NCBI RefSeq assembly: GCF_016458235.1
Contig: NZ_JAEMHK010000009.1
Span: forward strand, 154,236 to 218,235
DNA from: Geomonas propionica
Lineage (GTDB): Bacteria > Desulfobacterota > Desulfuromonadia > Geobacterales > Geobacteraceae
Reading direction: 5' to 3'
DNA length: 64,000 nt
Below, one piece after another: positions 55,491 to 63,716 of the stretch (its first letter is position 1; the number at the start of each line of letters is the position of its first letter). The notes beneath the pieces were generated by a model. The model made no database searches, had not been told where the DNA came from, and was given only the letters and a program-made list of their open reading frames with translations. Position numbers and translations under genes: made by a program.

Positions 55491-56023
55491 AAAGCTTTCT
55501 CCGCATAACGAAAGGCATCCGCTGCTCGACAGAAGCTTTCTCCGCGCAACGGAAGGCATCCGTCGCTCAATGGAAGCTTTCTCCGCGCAACGGAAGGCAT
55601 CCGTCGCTCAATGGAAGCTTTCTCCGCGCAACGGATAGCATCGGTCGCTCGACGGAAGCTTTCTCCGCGCAACGGATAGCATCGGTCGCTCGACGCAAGC
55701 TTTCTCCGCGCAACGGAAGGCATCCGTCGCTCAGCGGAAGCTTTCTCGGCGCAACGGAAGGTATCCGTTGCTCAACGGAAGCTTTCTCGGCGCAACGGAA
55801 GGTATCCGTTGCTCAACGGAAGCTTTCTCGGCGCAACGGAAGGTATCCGTTGCTCAACGGAAGCTTTCTCTGCGCAACGGAAGGTATCCGTCGCTCAACG
55901 GAAGCTTTCTCGGCGCAACGCAAGGCATCTGCCGCTCAGCGGAAGCTTTCTCTGCGCAACGGAAGGTATCCGTCGCTCGACGGAAGCTTTCTCTGCGCAA
56001 CGGAAGGCATCGGTAGCCCGACG
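55491..56023. repeat. 41-bp tandem repeat (minisatellite), 13 units
   Basis: Thirteen head-to-tail units of exactly 41 bp (13 x 41 = 533 bp) with a partial unit before them. The unit reads roughly GAAGCTTTCTCCGCGCAACG plus GAAGGTATCCGTYGCTCAACG. Each unit contains an internal inverted repeat (CAACGG...CCGTTG) and an AAGCTT site. Because 41 is not a multiple of three and all frames are nearly free of stops, frames across it are probably artefacts. Confidence 0.93.
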
Positions 56024-56188
56024 AGGGTTGAGATGGGCGTGTAAAGAATTCTGTGTAAATGGCTTTAGTTAAGTTTTAGCGACTTCGGCTTTGACATGGA
56101 TGGAGTATCTCTATATATTGCGATTGATTTGTTCACGCAAATGAAAGTTGATATGTGAAAAGCAAACGCAGTTTTCCCCGTACTGTAA

Positions 56189-56220
56189 GGGAGGATGGCC
56201 AGTTTTCTGGCCATCCTCCC
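56189..56220. repeat. Perfect 14-bp palindromic hairpin
   Basis: GGGAGGATGGCCAG (56189-56202), loop TTTT, CTGGCCATCCTCCC (56207-56220). GAGGATGGC recurs at 56312-56320. It could be a terminator or part of a rolling-circle transposon end. Confidence 0.8.
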
Positions 56221-56417
56221 AATTGGCATGAATTCCTGCCACGACAGGAAGTAATTTGAACGAGTTGCTGCACTCGACAATCCTCAAACCATTGATGATT
56301 TGCTGATATGTGGAGGATGGCGACAATTTCCCACTAATATGTAGTTGAACTAAGCCGCTGCGCGGCAGCAAAAAGCAAAAGACGAACATGAAGTAGGTGG
56401 AAGCAAGGCAATAGTAG

Positions 56418-56444
56418 GCAGCCTCTGAGGAGGCTGTCTTTTTT
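56418..56444 (+). terminator. Terminator-like hairpin upstream of the recombinase gene
   Basis: GCAGCCTC (56418-56425) and GAGGCTGT (56430-56437) form a stem with 4-nt loop, followed by a C and then six T residues (56439-56444). Placed ahead of the recombinase gene, it would shield the element from outside transcription. Confidence 0.6.
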
Positions 56445-56500
56445 ATGACTATCCTTTCAAGGTACGGCATCAGGGCCGTAACCAACGAAAGGAGACAGTC

Positions 56501-57346
56501 ATGACCGAGCTACGTAAAAGGATGATGGAGGATCTGCAACTCGCCGGTTACTCACCCAGGACCACCAGAAGTTACATCGACACGGTGCGGGTGCTGGCAA
56601 AGCATTACCACCGCTCGCCCGATCTGCTGACCGACGAGGAGATACGGGACTTTTTCGTCCACCTGGTCAGCGAGCGCAAGCTCTCCAGAAGTTCCATCAC
56701 CGTCTATCTCTGCGGCATCAAGTTCTTCTTCGAAAAAACTCTGAAACGGAAATTACCGATTCTCGACATAGTACGACCGCGGCCTCAGAAGAGACTGCCG
56801 GTAGTGTTGTCGCAGGGCGAGGTGCAAAGCGTCCTGAAACGGGTGAAGCGTCCTGTCTACCGCATGGCGCTGACCATCATCTACGCCTGCGGGCTGCGCA
56901 TCTCCGAGGGGATACGCCTAAAGACCAGCGATGTTGACGGCCAGCGCGGCCTGCTCAGGGTGCGAGCCGGCAAGGGCGGCAAAGACCGTCTTGTGCCGTT
57001 GCATAGCCACCCGCTGGAGCTTTTGCGGTCCTATTACCGGGCGCACGGCAAAGGCTCTCCCTTCCTGTTCCCCCAAAAGAAGGCACACATAGCTGCCGAC
57101 TCTTTGCAGAAGGTTTTCAGGGCGGCGCTCAAGGAGAGCGGCGTCGACAAGCCCGCGACGGTCCACACCCTGCGCCATTCCTATGCCACCCACCTGGTTG
57201 AAAACGGCCTCGACATTGGCACCATCAAGGAAATCCTCGGTCATACCAGCATCGTCACCACCAACATCTACACGCACCTTACGGAGAGGATCACCGCGCG
57301 CATCCATGTCAGCCTCGACGGGATGATGACCGGCCTGCAACAGTGA
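56501..57346 (+). CDS. Tyrosine recombinase/integrase of the IS91-type element
   Basis: 281 aa from ATG 56501 (AAAGGAGACAG upstream). An N-terminal SAM-like domain (LAGYSPRTTRSYIDTVRVLA) precedes a catalytic domain with Arg in YACGLRISEGIRL, HTLRHSYATHLVENG (His-x-x-Arg), LGHTSIVTTNIYTHLT with the nucleophile Tyr. It lacks the extra helical insertion typical of integron integrases, so it is XerC-like rather than IntI. It overlaps the transposase by 4 bp, an arrangement seen in several IS91-family elements. Confidence 0.92.
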   Translation: MTELRKRMMEDLQLAGYSPRTTRSYIDTVRVLAKHYHRSPDLLTDEEIRDFFVHLVSERKLSRSSITVYLCGIKFFFEKTLKRKLPILDIVRPRPQKRLPVVLSQGEVQSVLKRVKRPVYRMALTIIYACGLRISEGIRLKTSDVDGQRGLLRVRAGKGGKDRLVPLHSHPLELLRSYYRAHGKGSPFLFPQKKAHIAADSLQKVFRAALKESGVDKPATVHTLRHSYATHLVENGLDIGTIKEILGHTSIVTTNIYTHLTERITARIHVSLDGMMTGLQQ

Positions 57347-58428
57347 CCACCCTAGCCGACATCGTCGCCGCCCACGGCAGCGCCTACCTGGCCGAGTTCG
57401 GAGCAAAGCTCCTTCCCAGCCATCGCCGAGCGCTCACCGACATTGCCGCCTGCCGCACCGAGTTTATGGGAGGTCACGTTTCCCGGTGCGAAGGGTGCGG
57501 CCATCAGCAGTACATCTACCACTCGTGCAGGAACCGGAGCTGTCCCAAGTGCCACGGAGCGGAAACCGGAGTCTGGCTGGAGAAACGGGAAGCCGAGTTG
57601 CTGCCGGTGAGGTACTTCCACCTCGTGTTCACCCTGCCAGCAGAACTGCGGGACCCGGTGCGCAGGAACCAGAAAATCATGTACGGCATCCTCATGCAGA
57701 CTGCCGCTGAGACCCTGGCGCGGATGGGACTCGATTCGAGGTTCGTCGGTGGAAAGCTGGGGATGCTGGCTGTGTTGCACACCTGGACGCGGGCGCTGGA
57801 GCACCACCCGCACGTTCACATGCTGGTACCGGCCGGGGCGCTTGACCATGAAGGCAACTGGCGGCAATCCCGAAAGAAGTTTCTCGTGCCAGTGAAGGCC
57901 CTGTCTCGGTTGTTCCGGGCTCGGTTCATGAAGCTGGCGCGGAAGGCGCTGCCAAACGAGACGTTTCCGCCGGAGGTCTGGCAGAAGGAATGGGTGGTCT
58001 TCTGCCGGCCGACCTTCAACCGGGCGAAAAAGGTGCTCCGCTACCTCGGGCGCTACGTGCACCGGATCGCCATCACAAACAACCGCATCGTCTGCCTAAA
58101 GAGCGGCCAAGTCACCTTCCGCTACCAGCATAGCGGCACCGGTCAGTGGAAGACCATGATTTTGCCGGCACAAGAGTTCCTGCGGCGCTATCTGCAACAC
58201 GTCCTGCCGCAAGGCTTCCACAAGGTGCGCTACTACGGACTGTTGAGCCTGGCAAACCGAGATACGCTGAAGCGGTTGCAGTTGCTGCTGGAGCCAAGGC
58301 ACCCCCGGATACGGGAAGAAGATCCGGTAACCACGCCGGACTCGTCCGCCGCATGCCCATGCTGCGCGGGGTTGATGGTTGTTATCGGCTGGATCCCCAG
58401 ATCGAGGAGCCCACCGAGAGGCGGGTGA
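57343..58428 (+). CDS. IS91-family transposase (Y2 rolling-circle type)
   Basis: 361 aa from a GTG overlapping the recombinase stop (GTGA). The N-terminal zinc-binding region has CEGCGHQQYIYHSCRNRSCPKCH, then HPHVHMLVPAG (the HUH-like His pair) and RYLGRYVHRIAITNNRI with two Tyr four residues apart, the Y2 catalytic motif. The length fits intact family members. Rolling-circle transposition through single-stranded DNA is expected. Whether the C-terminus (PRSRSPPRGG) is original is unclear. Confidence 0.93.
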   Translation: MTTLADIVAAHGSAYLAEFGAKLLPSHRRALTDIAACRTEFMGGHVSRCEGCGHQQYIYHSCRNRSCPKCHGAETGVWLEKREAELLPVRYFHLVFTLPAELRDPVRRNQKIMYGILMQTAAETLARMGLDSRFVGGKLGMLAVLHTWTRALEHHPHVHMLVPAGALDHEGNWRQSRKKFLVPVKALSRLFRARFMKLARKALPNETFPPEVWQKEWVVFCRPTFNRAKKVLRYLGRYVHRIAITNNRIVCLKSGQVTFRYQHSGTGQWKTMILPAQEFLRRYLQHVLPQGFHKVRYYGLLSLANRDTLKRLQLLLEPRHPRIREEDPVTTPDSSAACPCCAGLMVVIGWIPRSRSPPRGG

Positions 58429-58677
58429 TCTTAACCGGAAAGGTGAAACGGAACCAGCGCGTGGAAGTATCAGGTGCATCCCTATCGGTGTGTCCGGGGT
58501 GGTAGAAAATTGTCTTAAGTTGCCGGAAAATTATCCCTGATCGTTGAGGTAAAGGCATAGAGCCCGCTCCCTCTGTGACAATGGTTGTTGAAATCCTCTC
58601 ATAAAGCCCGTATTATCCACACACCTAAAACCGAAAACCGGCGTTAAAAATACAGATGGCCAGAGGGCAGCGGCTTC
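58429..58677. other. Right flank of the IS91-type element
   Basis: About 250 bp with no gene. GC drops toward the cassette region. It probably includes the 3' end of the insertion sequence and remnants of an older cassette before the attC site at 58678. Confidence 0.4.
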
Positions 58678-58733
58678 GTTCAACCAAAGTTTACGCGGCG
58701 GCTGCGCGCCGCATAAACTCTGACTCGTTAGGT
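58678..58733 (+). other. attC recombination site (cassette boundary 1)
   Basis: GTTCAAC (58678-58684, RYYYAAC) and GTTAGGT (58727-58733, GTTRRRY) match the integron consensus boxes perfectly. The 42 nt between them form an imperfect palindrome (AGTTTA...GCGGCG and CGCCGC...TAAACT). Length 56 bp is typical of attC. Confidence 0.8.
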
Positions 58734-58739
58734 GTAAAA

Positions 58740-59207
58740 ATGAGTGATGCCGAGCAATTAAACGCAAAGGTTCTTTTTCGAGTGTTCAACGATGATGGAA
58801 CCGCAGAAGTAGAGACTTTGTGGGCAACAAAGCTGGATGGAGATAATTACCGGCTCGAAAATTCTCCGTTTTATGCCTACGGGGTCTCCTGGCAAGACAT
58901 AATATTTGCTCCCTTCGATCAAGATGAAGGTTTCCCAAGTTTTCAAAGCGTCGTTACAAAATCAGGGCACCGCACAGTTCGTGTCGTCTTCCAATCACCG
59001 GTCGAAGATGGAAATAACACACAACAAATACTACAGACACTAGTGGATCTGGGATGCACCTATGAAGGTGCTAACAATAGTTATGTAGCCGTTGACGTTC
59101 CCCCGACATCTGATTTTGAGGCAGTTTGTAATTTTCTGACTGAGCGAGCTGCTACTTGGGAACATGCAGATCCTACTTATAGCAGTCTTTACCCAAGCCA
59201 CACCTAA
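58740..59207 (+). CDS. DUF4265 protein (cassette gene)
   Basis: 155 aa from ATG 58740, seven bases after the attC box; the AGGTG of that box can serve as ribosome site. The sequence KVLFRVFNDDG...ETLWATKL...YRLENSPFYAYGVSWQDIIFA is the DUF4265 pattern. The function is unknown; such proteins are often encoded as single genes in accessory DNA and some look like immunity proteins. The stop codon lies inside the next attC site, as is common in integron cassettes. Base composition is lower in GC than the chromosome. Confidence 0.85.
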   Translation: MSDAEQLNAKVLFRVFNDDGTAEVETLWATKLDGDNYRLENSPFYAYGVSWQDIIFAPFDQDEGFPSFQSVVTKSGHRTVRVVFQSPVEDGNNTQQILQTLVDLGCTYEGANNSYVAVDVPPTSDFEAVCNFLTERAATWEHADPTYSSLYPSHT

Positions 59208-59262
59208 CAATCGGGTGGAGCAGTCGCAAAAATCTGCGCTGCTCACCCTTGAGACGTTGGGC
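59202..59262 (+). other. attC recombination site (cassette boundary 2)
   Basis: ACCTAAC (59202-59208) and GTTGGGC (59256-59262) match the R'' and R' consensus. Between them GGGTGGAGCAG and CTGCTCACCC form an imperfect stem. Length 61 bp. The best attC in the window. Confidence 0.85.
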
Positions 59263-59334
59263 AGAAGATGGATCGGCTACGGTAAAAACACCGGAAGCAA
59301 AAGTAACTGAAAGAATTAGCTTGCGAGGCGGTTG

Positions 59335-60132
59335 ATGGAAGTCATGCGCACGATGGATGATTACTGGAAACACTTGAGGAATCACGTTGACGCTGCGTCT
59401 GAAGAAAGCGACAAGTTGTTAGATATTTTTAATGTCAATGGCAATATGAAAAAACGCCGGTCATTACTGGTAGCGGCTCACCTCGATAAACGCATCGACT
59501 TCTTGACGGTGCTAGGTGAGACACAAAGAGCTGTAGAGCTAGCAACTCTTTGCATGGAATATATCGTTGATGCTGAAAGCAACGACAACAGAAATACAAG
59601 TACTGGGATGTTATCAGAAATAGAAGCTTCATTTTTAAGAAAAGCTCTTAAATACCGTTTTAATTGGACAATAAACGGGAAAGACAATGAACTGCTAGCC
59701 CAAGATGCCCTATTGATACTTGAGAAAATAGTTGAGAATAAAGTGGCAAAGAAGAACTCCAAGTTCCTTCAAACTGACTTGCTTGCATGCGTTGACCTTT
59801 CACTCAAATCTGGTGATTTCGGTAAGGCTGAGAGATATATCACGATGGCAACAGCAAAGATTAAACCTAAAGGCGATGCTGATTTCATATTTGAAGAGCC
59901 ACTTTTTCTTCAGTTTATTATCACAAGCAAGTTGAACGGCCTAAATGATGAGATAAAGAAACATTTTTGTAACTTTTTCAAAATAATTTCATCTGACATT
60001 GATGCGTTTAAAAAATATGGGCTCGTCCGTGCTGCTGACATAGCTCTTATTTACTTCAAATACTTTAAGTACAACCATGTTGACAACCCATCACGCACCA
60101 ACGTCCTCCAAAGCGTAAGATATGGGATATAG
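59335..60132 (+). CDS. Cassette gene of unknown function, helical repeat-like
   Basis: 265 aa from ATG 59335 (GAGGCGG upstream). Mostly alpha-helical, Lys/Glu-rich, with TPR-like spacing (LGETQRAVELATLCMEYIVD, DLSLKSGDFGKAERYITMA). I do not recognise a family. The A+T-rich codon use differs sharply from the chromosome, consistent with transfer as a cassette. It lies between two attC-like sites. Confidence 0.7.
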   Translation: MEVMRTMDDYWKHLRNHVDAASEESDKLLDIFNVNGNMKKRRSLLVAAHLDKRIDFLTVLGETQRAVELATLCMEYIVDAESNDNRNTSTGMLSEIEASFLRKALKYRFNWTINGKDNELLAQDALLILEKIVENKVAKKNSKFLQTDLLACVDLSLKSGDFGKAERYITMATAKIKPKGDADFIFEEPLFLQFIITSKLNGLNDEIKKHFCNFFKIISSDIDAFKKYGLVRAADIALIYFKYFKYNHVDNPSRTNVLQSVRYGI

Positions 60133-60189
60133 AGTGCCTTTCGATAAAGCTCAACCAATCGCGGCAGAGTAAAAGGGGACAGGGGAGAG

Positions 60190-60250
60190 CCCAACAACGT
60201 CCTTAGACACGGACGGCTAACGCCGCCGGTCAAGGCCGCCCCCGTTATGC
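60190..60250 (+). other. attC-like site (cassette boundary 3)
   Basis: GCCCAAC (60190-60196) matches RYYYAAC; GTTATGC (60244-60250) differs from GTTRRRY at one base. The internal fold is weaker than at the first two sites, but the 27-bp block 60213-60239 recurs at the next boundary. Length 61 bp. Confidence 0.55.
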
Positions 60251-60280
60251 AGCAGATACAGATAAAACGGAGAATCCAAC

Positions 60281-60640
60281 GTGGAACTTAAAGACTTCAT
60301 CTCTGAAACCCTTTCTCAGCTCATCGAAGGTGTCATTGACGCGCAAACCAAAGTAATGAAACCTGGCAGTAGCGGCGGAAGAGTCAGCCCTCATGTAAGA
60401 ACCCCAGATGTTAAATCATTGTACGGTGTAACCAATGATAATCTGCCCGTAATTTTCGTAGACTTCGATATCTCAGTTGAAGCCCAAGAAGGCAAAGGAA
60501 CAAAAGGCGGTATAGGTGTTGTTGCAGGGATGTTTACCCTTGGCTCACAAGGTGAAAGTAAAGAAAATGTGCAAACATCCAATAAAATCAGATTTAAGAT
60601 TCCTGTCGCATTGCCGCTGCAACCTTATAAAGAAGATTAA
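60281..60640 (+). CDS. Small cassette-encoded protein of unknown function
   Basis: 119 aa from GTG 60281 with CGGAG 8 nt upstream. A helical N-terminus (FISETLSQLIEGVIDAQTKV) and a beta-rich C-terminus with FDISVEAQEGKGTKGGIGV and NKIRFKIPVALP. The pattern resembles small trypco2-like domain proteins found in bacterial defence or signalling gene neighbourhoods, but I cannot assign it with confidence. No signal peptide. Confidence 0.7.
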   Translation: MELKDFISETLSQLIEGVIDAQTKVMKPGSSGGRVSPHVRTPDVKSLYGVTNDNLPVIFVDFDISVEAQEGKGTKGGIGVVAGMFTLGSQGESKENVQTSNKIRFKIPVALPLQPYKED

Positions 60641-60751
60641 GATTAGAGTCATAAGTATTTCATATATTCTGTTTTCACATAAGAAAGAACGGCATCAAAA
60701 TCCATATGAACCCAATTTGCACGGTAATGCTCCAGAACCTTGTCAATATTT

Positions 60752-60790
60752 GACGGCTAACGCCGCCGGTCATGGCCGATCCCGTTGGTC
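60752..60790 (+). other. attC-like site (cassette boundary 4)
   Basis: A 27-bp block (60752-60778) identical at 26 of 27 positions to 60213-60239 is followed by CCCGTTGGTC with the cleavage-type GTT at 60784. AACG...CGTT gives a short stem. Only the right half resembles a full attC. Confidence 0.5.
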
Positions 60791-60863
60791 GCCCTGAATG
60801 AAGGCCAGAGCCGAAGGTATAGCCAGATGAATACAGCACTATCGATAACGCTGGAGAAAACTT

Positions 60864-62846
60864 ATGACCTCAAAACACACGACAGATCGATCTCAACCGC
60901 TCCAAACCGCGACAGATGTCTATCGGAGTCTTCGTGACGAAGGTTTGATGCTACGCCGAGACGGCACCGGCCGCGACGATGCACTCTGGGCCGAACTCGT
61001 GTCCCAATTGGGATTCGATCCTGACATTACCGATCTTCCCCGCGAACTTGAATCTAAGAATATTACTGTCGAAGAGTTCGTCCGTGTATTCCTCACTTGC
61101 TTCGAACCATTTGCCGTCATGATGGCTGATATATGCATCTTCATGGAGAGGCATGGGGCTGTCCGATCCTATCATAGCCTTGCGATCAGCTACCAGTTTT
61201 CCGAAGATGACAAGGCCATGAAGTTCACCCTTTCTCACTTCCAAGAATTCTGGCGTTCCTATCACAAAATTTACGAACGCGTCGTATACCAAGTCTGGTC
61301 GCTTTGGGAACTCCGCTCTTATATAAAAGACTTAGCAAAGCATATTAACGCCTATCCTCTCCCCGCCCCCGAGTCAGAATGCGCAATCCCACAATGGCAG
61401 CCAGGACAATCAGTTCCTATCGAATTACAATCAGATGAGGCAGTATCCGCGCACGCGAATATATTGCACGATCTTTGGGAATCCGTTCAGAGAAGCATCA
61501 GACAGTCTGCTCAAGGAAATGAGCCACCTCGATCACCTTTTGTTGCAAGTGATAACAATATACATGAAGGAACAAGTCGCATCTTCCGTAACCAAGAGCT
61601 GTCTCTTCGTCCGCCATCCGAAAAGGACCTGGCCGAACTCCTGGAGCACCTGACCGCTGGCCATGAACACTTGGCAAAAGCGAGTTGGTTGCTTTCCAAG
61701 GATGTCAAGGTTCCCGAGTTTTCTGCAACGTACGAGTATGGTAAGCCCAACTCACTTTCTGCGATCCTAGAACAGTATAAGGATCTTCCGACGCTTGAGC
61801 GTCTCGTGGAAAGTCTTGCAGAGGAGATACATTCCATTCTCCGGCTACCTGCATGGAGGCATCGGTGGCAGCTTTATCAGGTTTGGGTCGGTTTATCTGT
61901 GCTGGATTTACTCCGAGAGCAGGAACTGAAGTTCGTTGTGCATGCACCAGACGGCAAGCTCGAACTGTATGAGCATCATCCAGCACACATCGCGGACTTG
62001 AGGGAGTGCGACAGTTTCATATCGTTTTGGGCAGAACTGCAAACGGTGGTGACGGGAGACTCTGGCTCGGTTCAGAGTATCCGACCTGACTATCGGCTCG
62101 CCCGATCCCCTTTTACTATGCCCAAAAGCACTCTCCTAATCGTTGAAGCAAAACAGCGGATATCTATGACGTCATTGCAATTGCAAGGGCTTTATGAGCG
62201 GTATCGTGCCGGATGTCCAGAAGGTGCGTTGATCTTTGTAAATTACGATGACTTCCCTCTTAGCAATGAGTTGGTAGGCCTGGATGATACGTATTTCATC
62301 TCTCGCTTTAGACCAGGGGAGCCGTGCGCCATCGACAACGTCCGCAACGCTTTAGGTGGTGCTGCGAGAATGCTGGTGCAAGAGCAAAAACATATAGCGG
62401 CACAGAGGAAGGCGGAGGAGCAGGAGAAGTTTGAGAAGCTTGTCGAATCAGCAGCTGCAAGATTGAGTGGGCTGGAGTTCATTGGAGGTTTGCATCCTGC
62501 ACACAAAGACGAGACGGTTGGTGCCATCATACTGGACTTCCGAAGTGCATCCAAATGTCTATTCTCTGGCAGCGATTCAAGCGTCAGAAGCCATGTAATA
62601 CAGTACCTGCGTGCGAACCCACTCGCGCAAGTATGGCTTGCCGGTGCAAACCGCCCACCAGTATTGGCATGTCACTTCAATTATGACAAGGACCGGAATG
62701 GGTTCGATAAGAAAGAGTGTAATTTGATCAAGTTGGTTGGAGAACTCAAGTCTGTTGTTCAAGGCTTGATTGTTGTGTTTGGATACTCGTCAGCGGTGAG
62801 TGGTTTAAGTGGTTCCGGGGTAATTACAGAAGGGTACTCTGACTAA
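60864..62846 (+). CDS. Large cassette-encoded protein with possible PD-(D/E)XK nuclease-like core
   Basis: 660 aa from ATG 60864 (TGGAG upstream). The N-terminal 350 residues are helical without recognised motif. Around residues 410-435 the sequence SIRPDYRLARSP...TLLIVEAKQRI has the D-(x)n-EAK pattern of a restriction-endonuclease-like fold, in a region predicted as alternating strand and helix. A coiled-coil stretch (EQKHIAAQRKAEEQEKFEKL) and a mixed C-terminal domain follow. A nuclease or anti-phage role is inference from the motif and the cassette setting. It is unusually long for an integron cassette gene. Confidence 0.7.
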   Translation: MTSKHTTDRSQPLQTATDVYRSLRDEGLMLRRDGTGRDDALWAELVSQLGFDPDITDLPRELESKNITVEEFVRVFLTCFEPFAVMMADICIFMERHGAVRSYHSLAISYQFSEDDKAMKFTLSHFQEFWRSYHKIYERVVYQVWSLWELRSYIKDLAKHINAYPLPAPESECAIPQWQPGQSVPIELQSDEAVSAHANILHDLWESVQRSIRQSAQGNEPPRSPFVASDNNIHEGTSRIFRNQELSLRPPSEKDLAELLEHLTAGHEHLAKASWLLSKDVKVPEFSATYEYGKPNSLSAILEQYKDLPTLERLVESLAEEIHSILRLPAWRHRWQLYQVWVGLSVLDLLREQELKFVVHAPDGKLELYEHHPAHIADLRECDSFISFWAELQTVVTGDSGSVQSIRPDYRLARSPFTMPKSTLLIVEAKQRISMTSLQLQGLYERYRAGCPEGALIFVNYDDFPLSNELVGLDDTYFISRFRPGEPCAIDNVRNALGGAARMLVQEQKHIAAQRKAEEQEKFEKLVESAAARLSGLEFIGGLHPAHKDETVGAIILDFRSASKCLFSGSDSSVRSHVIQYLRANPLAQVWLAGANRPPVLACHFNYDKDRNGFDKKECNLIKLVGELKSVVQGLIVVFGYSSAVSGLSGSGVITEGYSD

Positions 62847-62906
62847 CGTTTTTAACCAGAAAGTACACCGCAGCTGAGGGTCTCAGCATTGACAAGATAT
62901 GGGAAT

Positions 62907-62977
62907 TCCCAACCAGGCAAATGGACACCGACCGCCCAAAAAGCCGGGCGGGCGGGTCATTTCCCGAGCCGTTGGTC
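62907..62977 (+). other. attC-like site (cassette boundary 5)
   Basis: TCCCAAC (62907-62913) and GTTGGTC (62971-62977) resemble R'' and R'. Between them AAATGGACACCGACCGCCC and GGGCGGGCGGGTCATTT form a long imperfect hairpin. Length 71 bp. Confidence 0.6.
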
Positions 62978-62990
62978 AAAAAAGTAAAAT

Positions 62991-63716
62991 ATGACCGATC
63001 AAGAGCTTATTCCAATTCTTGAGAAGCTGAAAAATATTATGATATCTGTTGCTACCGGTGGGCAACGTATTCAAGTTGTTAACCAAGAGTATCTAGCCTC
63101 CTATCAAGATGCTGACGTTGCTATAAAGAGTCGCGGCATTGAAAATCCCAATCCGTATTCAGATCTGTGGGAATGGTATGGTCGATGGAGCAGCGGCGAC
63201 CTACCGACCTATCAATCGCGGCGACTATTTCTATCTGAATTATACGCCCCGCTGTTGAAAGAACTTCGAGATAGGGCTGCAGGTGACCCACCGAAACTAA
63301 TTGAAGAAACAACCGGCTGGCCAAAAGTTGATAGAACAATAGGCGAAGCCAGAATGCGACTTGCAGAAGCAGAAAATGAGGAGCAATTCCAGGCTGTCGG
63401 CCTTCTATGCCGTGAGGCTCTGATTTCGTTGGCGCAAAGTGTATTCGATCCACATGTCCATAAATGCGAAGATGGAGTCACGCCAAGTGAAACAGACGCA
63501 AAGAGGATGTTAAGCGGTTATATATCCTCCACTCTCGAAGGGAGGTCGAACGAAGTATCGCGAAAACATGCAAGAGCTGCCTATGATTTAGCAGTTGAGC
63601 TTCAACACCGAAGAACGGCAGATTTCAGACAGGCAGCACTTTGCGTTGAAGCAACCACATCTGTCATAAATGTAATGGCTATTATCTCAGGAAGACGCGA
63701 CCCCTGTCCATTTTGA
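62991..63716 (+). CDS. Cassette-encoded protein with putative abortive-infection-type C-terminal domain
   Basis: 241 aa from ATG 62991, 14 bp after the attC-like site. The C-terminal half (GWPKVDRTIGEARMRLAEAE, GLLCREALISLAQSVFDPH, KHARAAYDLAVELQHRRTAD, ATTSVINVMAII) is a helical module I associate with bacterial accessory or defence proteins. I cannot name a family with certainty. The GC content is low relative to the chromosome. Confidence 0.7.
   Translation: MTDQELIPILEKLKNIMISVATGGQRIQVVNQEYLASYQDADVAIKSRGIENPNPYSDLWEWYGRWSSGDLPTYQSRRLFLSELYAPLLKELRDRAAGDPPKLIEETTGWPKVDRTIGEARMRLAEAENEEQFQAVGLLCREALISLAQSVFDPHVHKCEDGVTPSETDAKRMLSGYISSTLEGRSNEVSRKHARAAYDLAVELQHRRTADFRQAALCVEATTSVINVMAIISGRRDPCPF

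Larger units (their letters stand above)
56024..56500. other. A+T-rich region with two hairpins at the left end of the IS91-type element
   Basis: 477 bp without a gene. It holds a perfect 14-bp-stem hairpin (56189-56220) and a terminator-like hairpin with a T run (56418-56444). The left boundary of the mobile element probably lies in this stretch. Confidence 0.5.
56189..58500 (+). mobile_element. IS91-type rolling-circle insertion sequence with accessory tyrosine recombinase (ends approximate)
   Basis: Two overlapping genes, a tyrosine recombinase and an IS91-family transposase, form the unit. IS91 elements lack terminal inverted repeats, and I could not fix the ends; the left end is set at the hairpin at 56189 and the right end shortly after the transposase. 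It sits directly left of the cassette cluster. Confidence 0.7.

Noticed and set aside
55491..56023. CRISPR array.
   Set aside because: Repeats are contiguous with no variable spacers, and no cas genes are near.
55325..56044. Protein-coding frames on both strands across the 41-bp repeats.
   Set aside because: The period is not a multiple of three and all frames are nearly stop-free, so openness carries no coding evidence. No ribosome site or known motif.
56501..57346. Integron integrase IntI for the cassette cluster.
   Set aside because: The catalytic domain lacks the IntI-specific insertion, the protein is short, and it is translationally coupled to an IS91 transposase.
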